A stretch of 64,000 bases of DNA from Paenibacillus illinoisensis NBRC 15959. GTDB taxonomy: Bacteria; Bacillota; Bacilli; Paenibacillales; Paenibacillaceae. Below the pieces are notes generated by a model, which saw only the letters and a program-made list of their open reading frames with translations, made no database searches and was not told the origin of the DNA. This document shows, piece after piece, positions 53,998-63,421 of this stretch; positions within the stretch are counted from its first letter, which is position 1, and each line of letters begins with the position of its first letter. Where the stretch lies: the NCBI RefSeq assembly GCF_004000925.1, contig NZ_BIME01000005.1, forward strand, positions 1-64,000, in the 5' to 3' direction. The translations under genes were made by a program, and so were the position numbers.

Positions 53998-55545
53998 ATG
54001 AATATCCCTTTTGTTAACGAACCATTTACGCCCTTTGCTGTACCAGCGAACAAGGAAGCCTTTGAGAGCGCACTTCGCAAGGTGCAATCTGAGCTCGGAC
54101 AGGAATATTCCATGATTATCGGTGGGCAGAAAATAACGAGCAGTCGCACGTTAACCTCCGTTAACCCGGCGGCTAAGGAACAGGTGATCGGGACGATTTT
54201 TCAGGCAGATCAGGAGCTGGCAGAGCAGGCGATTCAGGCAGCAGCAGAAACATTCCGTACCTGGAAACATACAGATCCGAACGAACGCGCGCGATATCTG
54301 TACAAAGCAGCTGCGCTTATGCGCCTGCGCAAGCATGAATTCTCTGCATGGATGGTGTATGAAGCAGGCAAAACTTGGCCGGAGGCAGATGCAGATACAG
54401 CGGAAGCCATTGATTTTATGGAGTTCTATGCAAGAGAAATGCAGCGTCTCAGTGAACCTCAGCCTCTGACCCGGATTGCAGGCGAGGATAATGAACTAAC
54501 CTATATCCCGCTTGGCGTGGGGGTTGTCATTCCACCTTGGAACTTCCCGCTGGCCATTATGGCTGGCATGACTTCTGCAGCGCTCGTATCGGGTAATACA
54601 GTTGTCCTGAAGCCGGCCAGCACGACACCGGTGATCGCAGCCAAGTTCATGGAACTGCTCACTGAAGCAGGATTGCCGGATGGCGTAGTGAACTACTTGC
54701 CAGGCCCGGGCAGCGAAGTGGGCGATTATCTGGTGGATCATGCGCTGACTCGCTTTATCAGCTTCACCGGTTCGAGAGATGTGGGTCTGCGGATCAACGA
54801 ACGGGCTGCTCGCACAGCTCCAGGGCAAAAGTGGATCAAACGGGTAATTGCAGAAATGGGCGGTAAAGATTCCATCGTTGTGGACGGTGAAAGTGATCTG
54901 GAACTGGCTGCGGACTCCATTACCGCTTCGGCATTCGGATTCTCTGGACAGAAATGTTCAGCGTGTTCCCGTGCCATTATTCATAAGGATGTATATGATG
55001 AGGTATTACAAAAGGTCATTGAGCGTACGAAGAAGCTCACGATGGGCAGTCCGCTCGAGGTAGGCAGTCATGTAGGACCAGTTATTGACGACAAGGCTTA
55101 TGCCAAGATTAATGAATATATCGAAGTGGGCAAGGGCGAAGGCAGGCTTGTGTTGGGCGGTGGTACAGGGGATGCTCAAGGCTATTTTATCGAACCGACG
55201 ATTATCGCGGATGTTGACCCGCTGGCCCGAATTGCGCAGGAAGAGATTTTTGGACCTGTACTCGCGTTTATCAAGGCAGATACGTTTGAGGAAGCTCTTC
55301 ATATTGCAAACAACACGGATTATGGCTTAACAGGTGCAGTCATTTCACGAAATCGTGCGCATCTGGAACTGGCGAGACGAGAGTTTTTTGCTGGCAATTT
55401 GTATTTTAACCGGAAATGCACAGGTGCTTTGGTTGGCACGCATCCGTTTGGCGGATTCAACATGTCAGGTACGGACTCCAAAGCGGGAGGAAGAGATTAT
55501 CTGCTGCTCTTTACACAAGCGAAGCTGGTCTCCGAAAAGTATTGA
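53998..55545 (+). CDS. pruA: 1-pyrroline-5-carboxylate (L-glutamate gamma-semialdehyde) dehydrogenase
   Basis: A 515-residue aldehyde dehydrogenase that turns P5C/glutamate semialdehyde into glutamate with NAD. The first 40 residues ([18 protein letters not shown]) are P5CDH-specific. The nucleophile is the first cysteine of [12 protein letters not shown], the general base is in [13 protein letters not shown], and [11 protein letters not shown] and [20 protein letters not shown] contribute to cofactor binding. GAAGGAGG precedes ATG 53998. It completes the pathway begun by the divergent proline dehydrogenase; rocA is a synonym. Confidence 0.96.
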   Translation: MNIPFVNEPFTPFAVPANKEAFESALRKVQSELGQEYSMIIGGQKITSSRTLTSVNPAAKEQVIGTIFQADQELAEQAIQAAAETFRTWKHTDPNERARYLYKAAALMRLRKHEFSAWMVYEAGKTWPEADADTAEAIDFMEFYAREMQRLSEPQPLTRIAGEDNELTYIPLGVGVVIPPWNFPLAIMAGMTSAALVSGNTVVLKPASTTPVIAAKFMELLTEAGLPDGVVNYLPGPGSEVGDYLVDHALTRFISFTGSRDVGLRINERAARTAPGQKWIKRVIAEMGGKDSIVVDGESDLELAADSITASAFGFSGQKCSACSRAIIHKDVYDEVLQKVIERTKKLTMGSPLEVGSHVGPVIDDKAYAKINEYIEVGKGEGRLVLGGGTGDAQGYFIEPTIIADVDPLARIAQEEIFGPVLAFIKADTFEEALHIANNTDYGLTGAVISRNRAHLELARREFFAGNLYFNRKCTGALVGTHPFGGFNMSGTDSKAGGRDYLLLFTQAKLVSEKY

Positions 55546-55645
55546 GGCGTACAGCGGCTGATGCTTGTAGTAAAGCATTTACTTTTGTACTCTTTTTCCG
55601 GAAAATATAAATCAAATTCCAATCCGCGCAGAAGGAGGGAGAATC

Positions 55646-56950
55646 ATGCTGGAGATGCAGCTGGTTCAGGAACAGCGTGTTCGGCTGTCCATGACGCCAG
55701 AGATGAAACAGTCCATTCATTTGCTGACGTTGTCCGGTCAGGACTTGAACCGTTATCTGCAGGAAGCAGCCGATGAGAATCCGGTACTTGAAGTGGAGGA
55801 GCACGCTGCACCGCTGGTCCGCCTCCCGCGGAAAGGAAATCAGAGAACGTTCGCTTCCTATGACCCGTTGCTGCAGGTGAAAAGTGCTGAGCCAACGCTT
55901 GAGCAGCTGCTGTCTGCTCAGATTCGCTTGCTGGATCTCCCGCCTATGGTGAAGGTAACAGCTGAATATTTGGCAGGGTGTGTCAATGACGACGGTTATC
56001 TGAAGACAGATTTGGCTGAATTGTCATCCGTACTCGGCATCTCTGTGGATGGGCTGCAAGCAGGATTGGATATCCTTCATTCGCTGGATCCCGCAGGCGT
56101 TGGAGCACGCAGCTTACATGAGTGCTTGCTGCTACAGATCCGCCGGGATTCGTCAGCCGTTGTCCATGCCGAGCGAATGGTTCAGGCCGGACTGGGGGAA
56201 CTCGTCCCCTTCCATCCGGGGAAAGCGGGAACCAGGCTAGGTATATCCTCACGGGAGGCACAGGCTGCGTATAATTACATTACGCAGCTCGATCCCAAAC
56301 CCTGTCGTTCCATTGGATGCCAAGAGCGTCCTCATTACATTATTCCGGATGCCATGGTGGAACTGCGGCATAGCGAGATTTATATCGGGCTCCATTTGGC
56401 AGGGAACCTTCATGTATCCATGAATGAAGCATGTTCCCACTGGATCAGGCATGGAGCTCCAGACGAAGTCTGGTCGGCGCGGGCAGCGGAGGCAAGAGCC
56501 ATTGTTCGCAGTGTGCAGCTGCGGCGCAGAACCTTGATGCGTGTTCTCACGGCAGTGATGAGCGAGCAGGTACATTTTTTGCATGAAGGGCCCGCTGGTC
56601 TGAAACCACTCAGTCTGGCTAACGTTGCCGAGAGGATTGACATGCATGAGTCCACGGTGAGCCGTGCCGTTAGCGGGAAATATATTCAGACCCCCCATGG
56701 GGTATTCGAATTAAAGTCCTTTTTTACGACAGGCATTGAGACAGCAGGTGGAGATCCCACTTCTGCATCAGCGGTTAAACTTCGATTGAAGGAACTCATC
56801 CGTACGGAGCAGGTTAGCCGGCCGTATTCGGACAGTCAATTGGCAGCGCTGCTCGCCGATGAGGGGATCAGGATCTCCCGCAGAACGGTGGCAAAGTACA
56901 GGGAGGAGCTGCAGATCCTGCCTTCGCTTGAGCGCAAGCGCTGGAGTTAA
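55646..56950 (+). CDS. rpoN: RNA polymerase sigma-54 factor RpoN (SigL)
   Basis: A 434-residue sigma-54. The glutamine/leucine-rich region I (MLEMQLVQEQRVRLSMTPEM, KQSIHLLTLSGQDLNRYLQE), the core-binding domain (LAGCVNDDGYL, HSLDPAGVGARSLHECLLLQ), the HTH (SLANVAERIDMHESTVSRAV) and the C-terminal RpoN box, here SRRTVAKYREEL, are present. GAAGGAGG precedes ATG 55646. Its position 100 bp after the P5C dehydrogenase gene, with no strong terminator between, suggests it can be carried on the same transcript, coupling the sigma factor to its own regulon. Confidence 0.96.
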   Translation: MLEMQLVQEQRVRLSMTPEMKQSIHLLTLSGQDLNRYLQEAADENPVLEVEEHAAPLVRLPRKGNQRTFASYDPLLQVKSAEPTLEQLLSAQIRLLDLPPMVKVTAEYLAGCVNDDGYLKTDLAELSSVLGISVDGLQAGLDILHSLDPAGVGARSLHECLLLQIRRDSSAVVHAERMVQAGLGELVPFHPGKAGTRLGISSREAQAAYNYITQLDPKPCRSIGCQERPHYIIPDAMVELRHSEIYIGLHLAGNLHVSMNEACSHWIRHGAPDEVWSARAAEARAIVRSVQLRRRTLMRVLTAVMSEQVHFLHEGPAGLKPLSLANVAERIDMHESTVSRAVSGKYIQTPHGVFELKSFFTTGIETAGGDPTSASAVKLRLKELIRTEQVSRPYSDSQLAALLADEGIRISRRTVAKYREELQILPSLERKRWS

Positions 56951-57006
56951 ATAAACCTTCATGCCTTAATGTCTTCATCCTTATAGCATCAGCGTTATAA
57001 CACCAT

Positions 57007-57054
57007 AAAGCCCCTGCTCATCCGAATTAACGGTGTGCAGGGGCCTTCTGTTTT
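57007..57054. terminator. Terminator between rpoN and aspartase genes
   Basis: AAAGCCCCTGC and GCAGGGGCCTT form an 11-bp GC-rich stem followed by T-rich sequence, between convergent genes. Confidence 0.85.
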
Positions 57055-57093
57055 GATCCATAATCATGATGAATTCGAGTCAGTCAAGCCTCA

Positions 57094-58518
57094 TTACATA
57101 TTGTGCAGGAAACGCTCACCAGCAATGCCCGGTGTAGTCATCTGTTCCGGATGCATGATTTCTTCGAGCTCCTCTATGGTGAGCAGTCCGCGTTCCAGAA
57201 TGATTTCTTGGAGCGAAGCACCCGTTTTCAGAGCTTCCTTCACAATGGATGCTGCCACGTCATAACCCAGATGCGGGTTGAGTGCCGTAATAACGCTGAA
57301 GCTTTGCTTCATGATCAGTGCACAGCGTTCACGGTTGGCTTCCATTTCCTCCACAGCATAACGGGTGAACACGTCAATTCCGTTATTCATGATTTTCAGG
57401 GATTGCAGCAGGTTGAACGCGATGACAGGACCCATTACATTCAATTCGAATTGTCCGGCTTCACACGCCATGCAGATGGTATGATCGTTCCCCATGACCT
57501 GGAAGGAGACCTGGTTGATCACTTCGGCCATAACGGGATTGACCTTACCTGGCATGATGGAAGAACCGGGCTGACGGGCCGGAAGACGAAGCTCATTGAA
57601 TCCTGCGCGCGGTCCGGAAGCCATCATTCGAATATCGTTACAGATCTTGGACAGGTTGACCGCGCATACCTTGAGGGCAGCAGACAGCTCCATATAAGCA
57701 TCCGTATTTTGAGTGGCATCGACGAGATCATCAGCCGTCTGCAGCTTCAGTCCGGTAACATCGGACAAATGCTCCGTGACCTTAACGATGTACTCCGGTT
57801 TGGCATTGAGCCCTGTTCCTACTGCCGTAGCTCCGAGGTTGATCGTCAGCAGGCGGCGATTCGCAAATTCAAGACGCTCCATATCGCGTCCCAGCACACG
57901 CGCATAGGCACCGAATTCTTGTCCCAAACGGATCGGCACGGCATCCTGGAGATGGGTGCGTCCTACTTTGACGACATCATTGAACTCCAGTTCTTTTTTT
58001 AGAAAGGCATCTTTCAGACGCTGCATGGTATCAAGCAGTGTTTCAGACAACCGATACGCTGCGATCCGCAGTGCCGTTGGAATGACATCATTGGTCGATT
58101 GGGACATATTCACATGGTTGTTGGGATTGCAATGGAAGTAGTCCCCTTTGTTTTGCAGCAGCAGTTCCAGTCCGCGATTGGCCAAAATTTCATTCATATT
58201 CATATTCATGGAGGTGCCTGCACCGCCCTGAATGGAGTCAACTATAAAATGATCCAGATGATGACCTTTCATCATTTCTTCAGCGGCCATCACGATGACA
58301 TCGCCAATTTTCGGCGGCAGCATCTTCAGCTCCATATTCGTGATTGCGGCAGCCTTCTTCACGGCAGCGAGGGCTGTAATTAGCTCCCGGTGCACAGGTA
58401 CGCCGGTAATCGGGAAGTTTTCCACGGCCCGCACCGTCTGTATACCGTAATAGGCATAAGCAGGAATTTCTTTTTCACCAATAAAATCTTTCTCCGTCCG
58501 TGTGGACATTGTAGACAT
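57094..58518 (-). CDS. aspA: Aspartate ammonia-lyase (aspartase)
   Basis: A 474-residue fumarase/aspartase superfamily enzyme splitting aspartate into fumarate and ammonia. The catalytic-loop signature GSSIMPGKVNPVMAE is intact near residue 320; GGAGTSMNMNMNEILANR near 103, SQSTNDVIPTALRIAA and VGRTHLQDAVPIRLGQEF distinguish aspartase from fumarase. ATG 58518 has GGAGG 8 bp upstream. The -24/-12 promoter at 58591-58607 implies sigma-54 control with the neighbouring proline genes. Confidence 0.95.
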   Translation of the reverse strand: MSTMSTRTEKDFIGEKEIPAYAYYGIQTVRAVENFPITGVPVHRELITALAAVKKAAAITNMELKMLPPKIGDVIVMAAEEMMKGHHLDHFIVDSIQGGAGTSMNMNMNEILANRGLELLLQNKGDYFHCNPNNHVNMSQSTNDVIPTALRIAAYRLSETLLDTMQRLKDAFLKKELEFNDVVKVGRTHLQDAVPIRLGQEFGAYARVLGRDMERLEFANRRLLTINLGATAVGTGLNAKPEYIVKVTEHLSDVTGLKLQTADDLVDATQNTDAYMELSAALKVCAVNLSKICNDIRMMASGPRAGFNELRLPARQPGSSIMPGKVNPVMAEVINQVSFQVMGNDHTICMACEAGQFELNVMGPVIAFNLLQSLKIMNNGIDVFTRYAVEEMEANRERCALIMKQSFSVITALNPHLGYDVAASIVKEALKTGASLQEIILERGLLTIEELEEIMHPEQMTTPGIAGERFLHNM

Positions 58519-58590
58519 TTCTTTCGCCTCCAGTGGCATCCAAAAATAGGTCAGCTCCGGCGATGCCGAAGCGCACTCAGTATATCATTT

Positions 58591-58607
58591 AAGCAAAATG
58601 GATGCCA
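58591..58607 (-). promoter_or_regulatory. Sigma-54 (-24/-12) promoter of aspartase
   Basis: The minus strand reads TGGCATCCATTTTGCTT: GG and GC elements at the same 17-bp geometry as the two proline promoters, with C-to-T at one position of the -24 element. It lies 73 bp before the aspA start. Confidence 0.75.
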
Positions 58608-58774
58608 GGCTAAATGATTTTACCCAAGTTGCCGATAATAATTAAAATTAGGGGGTTTAACCTGGCGTGGTACTGGGTGAATCGAAGTGTAACAAACTTA
58701 TCTTATAAATTATGCACCACAAGGATGAAAAGGTATTCGTGCAGGACAAGATGGGTTCCTGATTCAGCGTTTTC

Positions 58775-58817
58775 AGTGATGTAGATCACATGTTTTTTGG
58801 TCGATGATTGGTAAAAT
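58775..58817 (+). promoter_or_regulatory. Crp/Fnr-type box and -10 element of the chemotaxis transducer gene
   Basis: AGTGATGTAGATCACA (58775-58790) is a Crp/Fnr box (GTGA-N6-TCAC). A TAAAAT -10 lies at 58812. If transcription begins about 7 bp after it, the box centre is at -41.5, the class II activator position. No -35 is present. Confidence 0.72.
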
Positions 58818-58844
58818 AGGAAAAAAGGACTACGAGGTGTGAGC

Positions 58845-60122
58845 ATGAAATGGACTTTAGGCGCAAAGACAGTCGCAGGTCTGGTACTCATTTCGATTAT
58901 TACATACGGGACTAGCGGCTTTTTTATATTCTTCCTCCAGGACTGGCTCTCTTTCTCCATGCCAAGCTGGTTGTATATCACCTTAGTACTCATACTAGGG
59001 GTATGCTGGAACGGAATTCTGGGATGGTTTGCCTCACGCTGGCTGACACGCCCAATTGTTCACCTGTCCAAGGCAGCTCAGCAAGTTTCCTCAGGGGATT
59101 TAACAGCTGAAATTCCGGAGCGCCGTACACAGGACGAGCTTGCCGTTTTATATGACGCATTTCGCGCGATGGTCGTTAATCTAAGAAGTATTGTAAACGA
59201 TATTTCGGATAGTACGCGTACGACCTCACAGAATGCGCAATCGCTGAGTGAAGCCATTACCCAGGCAGCCGAACAGATCGAAATGATGTCGGAAGCGGTG
59301 GATCACATTGCCGTAGGGGTAGAGGAACAAAAAGTGACCTCACAGCAATCACTGATTACCGCAGATGAGATGTTGAATGATTTTCAGCGCATGCATACCC
59401 AATCGATCGGAATGACAGAGATGTCAGGGCAAATGGAACGGTCGGTTGATCAAACGAAGCAGACTTTCTCGTATCTGATGAAAGGCATGGACGAGCTGAC
59501 CGTATCGCATAATCGTTCCCGTGACATCATGGTGCTTCTGGAGAAGGAAGCTTCGGATATTGAAGCCATTACGCAATCGGTCAAAAACATCGCTGAGGAG
59601 ACAGCGCTTCTTGCCCTTAATGCATCCATCGAGGCAGCGCGTGCAGGGGAAGAGGGAGCTGGTTTTGCTGTAGTTGCCCAACAGATTCGCAAGCTGTCGG
59701 ACGAGAGTACACAATCGGTTCACCGGATTAACGAATTGATCAGTCGTGTTCAGCAGCGTATCCGCGATACAGCACAGCTGATTCATGAGCAGCACGGGCT
59801 TGTCGTGAATGAGTCCCAGCGTACCATCAACGTCGATCAGACTCTGCAGGAGCTGACGGGAACGGTTGAGGTGTTCATGAAAGGCGCTCATGAGATCGGC
59901 TCCAAAATTGCAGAGCAGACCGTTCGGGTTGAACGGACGCATGGTCACGTGAAACAAATTCAAGGAAAAGCCGGCTCGTTCTCGGACGAGGCCAGACGGA
60001 TTATGGATGCCGCTCATGAGGAGACGGCAATCATGGAGGAAATCTCCTCTTCCGCTGAAGAGTTGAGAGAATTAACGAATCGTTTGATGGATAAAACTAA
60101 AGCATTTCGGATGCAGCCATAA
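58845..60122 (+). CDS. Methyl-accepting chemotaxis protein without extracellular sensor
   Basis: A 425-residue transducer. Two membrane helices ([20 protein letters not shown] and [20 protein letters not shown]) are joined by only about 15 residues, so there is no periplasmic ligand domain. A HAMP domain ([20 protein letters not shown]) and the signalling coiled coil follow, with the hairpin tip [20 protein letters not shown]. Such receptors sense membrane state, redox or intracellular signals. ATG 58845 has GAGG 7 bp upstream. The Fnr-type promoter suggests an oxygen- or redox-linked role. Confidence 0.88.
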   Translation: MKWTLGAKTVAGLVLISIITYGTSGFFIFFLQDWLSFSMPSWLYITLVLILGVCWNGILGWFASRWLTRPIVHLSKAAQQVSSGDLTAEIPERRTQDELAVLYDAFRAMVVNLRSIVNDISDSTRTTSQNAQSLSEAITQAAEQIEMMSEAVDHIAVGVEEQKVTSQQSLITADEMLNDFQRMHTQSIGMTEMSGQMERSVDQTKQTFSYLMKGMDELTVSHNRSRDIMVLLEKEASDIEAITQSVKNIAEETALLALNASIEAARAGEEGAGFAVVAQQIRKLSDESTQSVHRINELISRVQQRIRDTAQLIHEQHGLVVNESQRTINVDQTLQELTGTVEVFMKGAHEIGSKIAEQTVRVERTHGHVKQIQGKAGSFSDEARRIMDAAHEETAIMEEISSSAEELRELTNRLMDKTKAFRMQP

Positions 60123-60294
60123 GCTGTGTCCGGAGTGTTTTTTTCTTTATATGGATAAACCCGAACATTCTTTCGCAAATTTTGAGGTTTGTAAAGTTTT
60201 TTTTATGAAACATTAACAAAATCGCAACGACTGGGCGATAAATGACGATATAATAGTTGTAGTATTCCATTTTTAAAAGAAGGAGCCCAGAATA

Positions 60295-61137
60295 TTGAAA
60301 ACTTGGACAGGTATCCTGCTGATGATCGTTTTGGCGGTTGTTACCATTAGTACAACTTCAGCTGCCAGAACCTCCAATGAACAAAAACAGCTTAACATAG
60401 ATGATCAATCCAGCCAGACTTCAGGGGTCGTGGCTTCCAATATAGAAACAATGAATGAAACAGCTTTTACAACGAAAGAAGCAACCTCCGTCAAGGAGGA
60501 AGACATCTCAGTTGCTCCCGAAAATGAGAACGTAAGACTGTACCCCATGAAATTGGAGGGTTCAGGATATATATATAACGGAATGGTGCTGGAAGTGAAC
60601 GGCAAAACACAAGAATTCAGCAAATGGCAAGGAGAAGGCGGGTCCTACAAACCCGAAGTGCACGAACTGGATTTGAATGGAGATGGCAAAAAGGAAATTA
60701 TCGTGCTTTTCACTGCCGGACACGGGACAGGTATTTATTTGGGTCAGGCACACATCATAGATCCGGATACGCTAGAAGAGATGAAGATGCAATCACTGGA
60801 TGACATTGTCAAGCAGCATGTACATTCGAAAGTCAGTGTTGCACCGGGGCAGGTGACGATCAATGTTACCGTTGATGGTGTTCATGCAGAGCCCTCTCTG
60901 ATGGAGGAAGAGACGAGCGATGGCGTGTATAACGGTGAGCTCAAGTTCGGCGGTGTTGTATATTACAGTGTGGAGAATGGCAAGTTGGTTGTGTCGGCAT
61001 CAGGTGCATACGGTATGGGCTTGTATGACGGTGATCTTAACTTTGCCTATGACTATAAAGATGGCGAGTGGCAAGCTGTGGAATTGGAATACAGCACAGA
61101 AGAGTATGAAGATGAGTACTATGAATCTTTTGATTGA
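60295..61137 (+). CDS. Secreted hypothetical protein with a DxNxDGxxE (FG-GAP/EF-hand-like) motif
   Basis: A 280-residue exported protein. A signal peptide (MKTWTGILLMIVLAVVTIST, cleavage likely after TSA) is followed by a Ser/Thr/Glu-rich linker and a beta-rich domain holding DLNGDGKKEIIVLF, the calcium-binding motif of VCBS/FG-GAP repeats, and a very acidic C-terminus. TTG 60295 has AAGGAG 9 bp upstream, and a TATAAT -10 lies at about 60249. The function is unknown. Confidence 0.75.
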   Translation: MKTWTGILLMIVLAVVTISTTSAARTSNEQKQLNIDDQSSQTSGVVASNIETMNETAFTTKEATSVKEEDISVAPENENVRLYPMKLEGSGYIYNGMVLEVNGKTQEFSKWQGEGGSYKPEVHELDLNGDGKKEIIVLFTAGHGTGIYLGQAHIIDPDTLEEMKMQSLDDIVKQHVHSKVSVAPGQVTINVTVDGVHAEPSLMEEETSDGVYNGELKFGGVVYYSVENGKLVVSASGAYGMGLYDGDLNFAYDYKDGEWQAVELEYSTEEYEDEYYESFD

Positions 61138-61221
61138 ACGGAAGTAATCAGAGAAGCGCAGAATAGCTGAGAAGCATGGCAAAAAAATAGGTCCCTAAGG
61201 TCTGAATGCCGGAGGGAAACG

Positions 61222-61262
61222 GGTGAGGCTGAAAAAATGATGCACCTTTAGCCTCGCTTTGT
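61222..61262 (+). terminator. Probable terminator hairpin
   Basis: GTGAGGCT and AGCCTCGC close a stem with a long A-rich loop; the T-tract is weak. Confidence 0.45.
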
Positions 61263-61384
61263 GTTATCCAAAATCGAATTTTATTTCAGGAATTTACCAT
61301 GAAATGGTTGACACAAGCACTTTAGTCGTTTAAATGTATAAAGGATGGAACTTATCTATTTCATCCTTTCAGGAGGGATCATTC

Positions 61385-62092
61385 ATGAGGAAGAAGGTTG
61401 TTTTGGGTTTAATGGTGGGTACATTAACACTGGGCATCGGCACTGGGGCACTTGCAGCAACGGGGCTGGAACCGATTAAAGCGTATTTGAACAGCAAGAT
61501 ATCTCTGAAATTAAATGGGACAACGGTAACAGCCAAAGATGCCAATGGCAAAACGGTATTGCCGATTACTTACAACGGAACGACTTATTTGCCTGTGCGT
61601 GCGGTGGGATCATTGCTTGGGACAGAGATCACTTATGACAGTGCAACTTCATCCGTCCTGATTGGTGGAAAAAATGAAACCGGGCCAGTAACAAACGATA
61701 AAGTAACACTAAGTACACTTGGAACAACTGTATTGGGATCTACTGCATGGCATACCAAAGATCCTGCGGAGACTACTTACAAAGGCAAGGATTACAAAGA
61801 TGTATATCTGCATACCGATTCCGTGAAGCAAGGGGACGACTTCCAGATCATGACGGGCAAAAAGTATTCTTCCCTGCATCTGGAATTGGCCGCTCTTGTT
61901 GGTAATCAGGAGATACAGGTAATCAACCAGGACAATACGGTTCTCAAAAAGCTAAGTATATCGCCGGGAAGCGGTTTGGTAAGCTTGGACGTGGATGTAT
62001 CAGGCACAGAAGCTGTTTTTGTTGAGATTGTTTCAGAAGATCCAGGTTCATCGCTGTTTGTGCCTCTTACAACATCGTATTTGGTTAAATAA
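61385..62092 (+). CDS. Secreted copper-amine-oxidase-N-terminal-like (stalk) domain protein
   Basis: A 235-residue exported protein. A signal peptide (MRKKVVLGLMVGTLTLGIGT, cleaved near ALAA) precedes the Cu_amine_oxidN1-type stalk domain (SLKLNGTTVTAKDANGKTVL, ITYNGTTYLPVRAVGSLLG, ITYDSATSSVLIG), which is abundant in Paenibacillus secreted proteins. The rest is an NPCBM-like beta domain (TETTYKGKDYKDV-like segment, then LHLELAALVGNQEIQVINQD). ATG 61385 has GGAGG 8 bp upstream. It is probably wall-associated. Confidence 0.8.
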   Translation: MRKKVVLGLMVGTLTLGIGTGALAATGLEPIKAYLNSKISLKLNGTTVTAKDANGKTVLPITYNGTTYLPVRAVGSLLGTEITYDSATSSVLIGGKNETGPVTNDKVTLSTLGTTVLGSTAWHTKDPAETTYKGKDYKDVYLHTDSVKQGDDFQIMTGKKYSSLHLELAALVGNQEIQVINQDNTVLKKLSISPGSGLVSLDVDVSGTEAVFVEIVSEDPGSSLFVPLTTSYLVK

Positions 62093-62097
62093 AATAG

Positions 62098-62172
62098 ACG
62101 TAAAAAACGATTATCAACGATGATGTTGCTGGATCAAATCCATAGCACACATTGTGATAATCGTTTTTACGT
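62098..62172. terminator. Long inverted repeat, probable bidirectional terminator
   Basis: ACGTAAAAAACGATTATC and GATAATCGTTTTTACGT pair over 17 bp with one bulged A and enclose a 40-nt loop, between convergent genes. Confidence 0.65.
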
Positions 62173-62205
62173 TTATTCAGTGCGAATCATGTTGATCAAA
62201 CGACA

Positions 62206-63180
62206 TTACCGAATTACAGTATCGAGCGGTTTGAGATTTGCTTCAATCTCTGCACGGCGACCTTCAAGGAATGGAGGCAGTGCCAGGGACTCCCCAAGAT
62301 GAGCCAGCTCTTCATCCGTATCGAAACCAGGACCGTCGGTTGCAAGCTCGAATAGAATGCCATTGGCTTCACGGAAGTACAGGGACCGGAAGTAAAAGCG
62401 ATCGACGAAGCCGGAATTAGGGAAGCTGAAGTTGCGAACACGTTCTACCCATTGTTTCAATTCTTCCTCATTATCCACCCGGAAAGCAACATGGTGTACG
62501 CTGCCACGTCCTGGTCTCTCGATCGGCAAGTCATTACGCTCCTCGACATGGACCTCGGAACCACTGCCTCCTTCACCGGATTCGAATACAAGTACATCTG
62601 GTTGACCTGCAACAAAAGCAGGGTAGGTTCCTTTTTGACGGAATCCAAGCAGCTCCGTGAGAACAGCTGCCGTCAACGATGCATCCTGAACGGTGAGGTG
62701 AACAGGACCAAGACCGACAATACCGTATTCAGCTGGTACCGGGCTCTGATCCCATGGTTTGCCCCCAGGTACACCTGTGTTGTTCTCATCAGACACCAAG
62801 ATCAGACGCTGGTTCTCAAAATCAGTAAATGAGAGTGTTGCACGGCCACCACGATTCGTAATTTCACCGTGAGGTACTTCGTACTCGTCAAAACGTTTGA
62901 TCCAATACTGGAGTGCAGCATCACTCGGAACGCGCAGCGATGTTGCAGAGATGCTGTTCACGCCTTCACGTGTTTGTCCGGCCATCGGAATTTCGAAGAA
63001 GGTTAGCTCCGTGCCGGGATTGCCTTTTTCATCTCCATAGAAAAGGTGGTACACGGAAACGTCATCCTGGTTTACTGTTTTTTTGATTAGGCGAAGGCCC
63101 ATGACATCGGTATAAAAACGATAGTTTTCAGCGGCATGTGCGGTCAGTGCGGATACGTGGTGAAGTCCTTTGATTTGCAT
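62206..63180 (-). CDS. mhqO: Ring-cleaving dioxygenase, MhqO-type (glyoxalase fold)
   Basis: A 324-residue vicinal-oxygen-chelate protein with two glyoxalase-like halves: the first begins IKGLHHVSALTAHAAENYRF (metal His in HHVS), the second GLGPVHLTVQDASLTAAVL, and a third metal-site pair is in GSVHHVAFRVDNEE and YFREANGILFELATDGPGF (Glu ligand). MhqO-type enzymes cleave or detoxify hydroquinones and catechols. A TATCTT-N6-AAGATA dyad lies upstream at 63286. The start has AGGAGG upstream. Confidence 0.9.
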   Translation of the reverse strand: MQIKGLHHVSALTAHAAENYRFYTDVMGLRLIKKTVNQDDVSVYHLFYGDEKGNPGTELTFFEIPMAGQTREGVNSISATSLRVPSDAALQYWIKRFDEYEVPHGEITNRGGRATLSFTDFENQRLILVSDENNTGVPGGKPWDQSPVPAEYGIVGLGPVHLTVQDASLTAAVLTELLGFRQKGTYPAFVAGQPDVLVFESGEGGSGSEVHVEERNDLPIERPGRGSVHHVAFRVDNEEELKQWVERVRNFSFPNSGFVDRFYFRSLYFREANGILFELATDGPGFDTDEELAHLGESLALPPFLEGRRAEIEANLKPLDTVIR

Positions 63181-63285
63181 TGTTAATTCCTCCTGAGTAA
63201 TTGGGATGGGGTATTCTTGATTATGTGTAAAGTGTTATTTAACTTTTATTAAGTGGCTAACTTTTTGTTTGTTTTGTTCTGAATT

Positions 63286-63303
63286 TATCTTAACATAAAG
63301 ATA
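63286..63303. promoter_or_regulatory. MhqR-like operator upstream of the dioxygenase gene
   Basis: TATCTT-aacata-AAGATA is a perfect 6-6-6 dyad. The MhqR operator of B. subtilis, as I recall it, is TATCTC-gaattc-GAGATA, with the same spacing and 5 of 6 bases per half-site in common. Confidence 0.55.
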
Positions 63304-63421
63304 ATTAGAACGCAATACATATCTGCAAACATTCAATGGATAGACTTTCACTTCGATTAATGCCAAAATGAAAAATATTACATTTCAAGGTATCACTGTT
63401 TGTGATGGGAAGGAGAAGAAC

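Noticed and set aside
57103..58002. 299-codon plus-strand frame opposite aspA
   Set aside because: Antisense of strongly conserved aspartase sequence.
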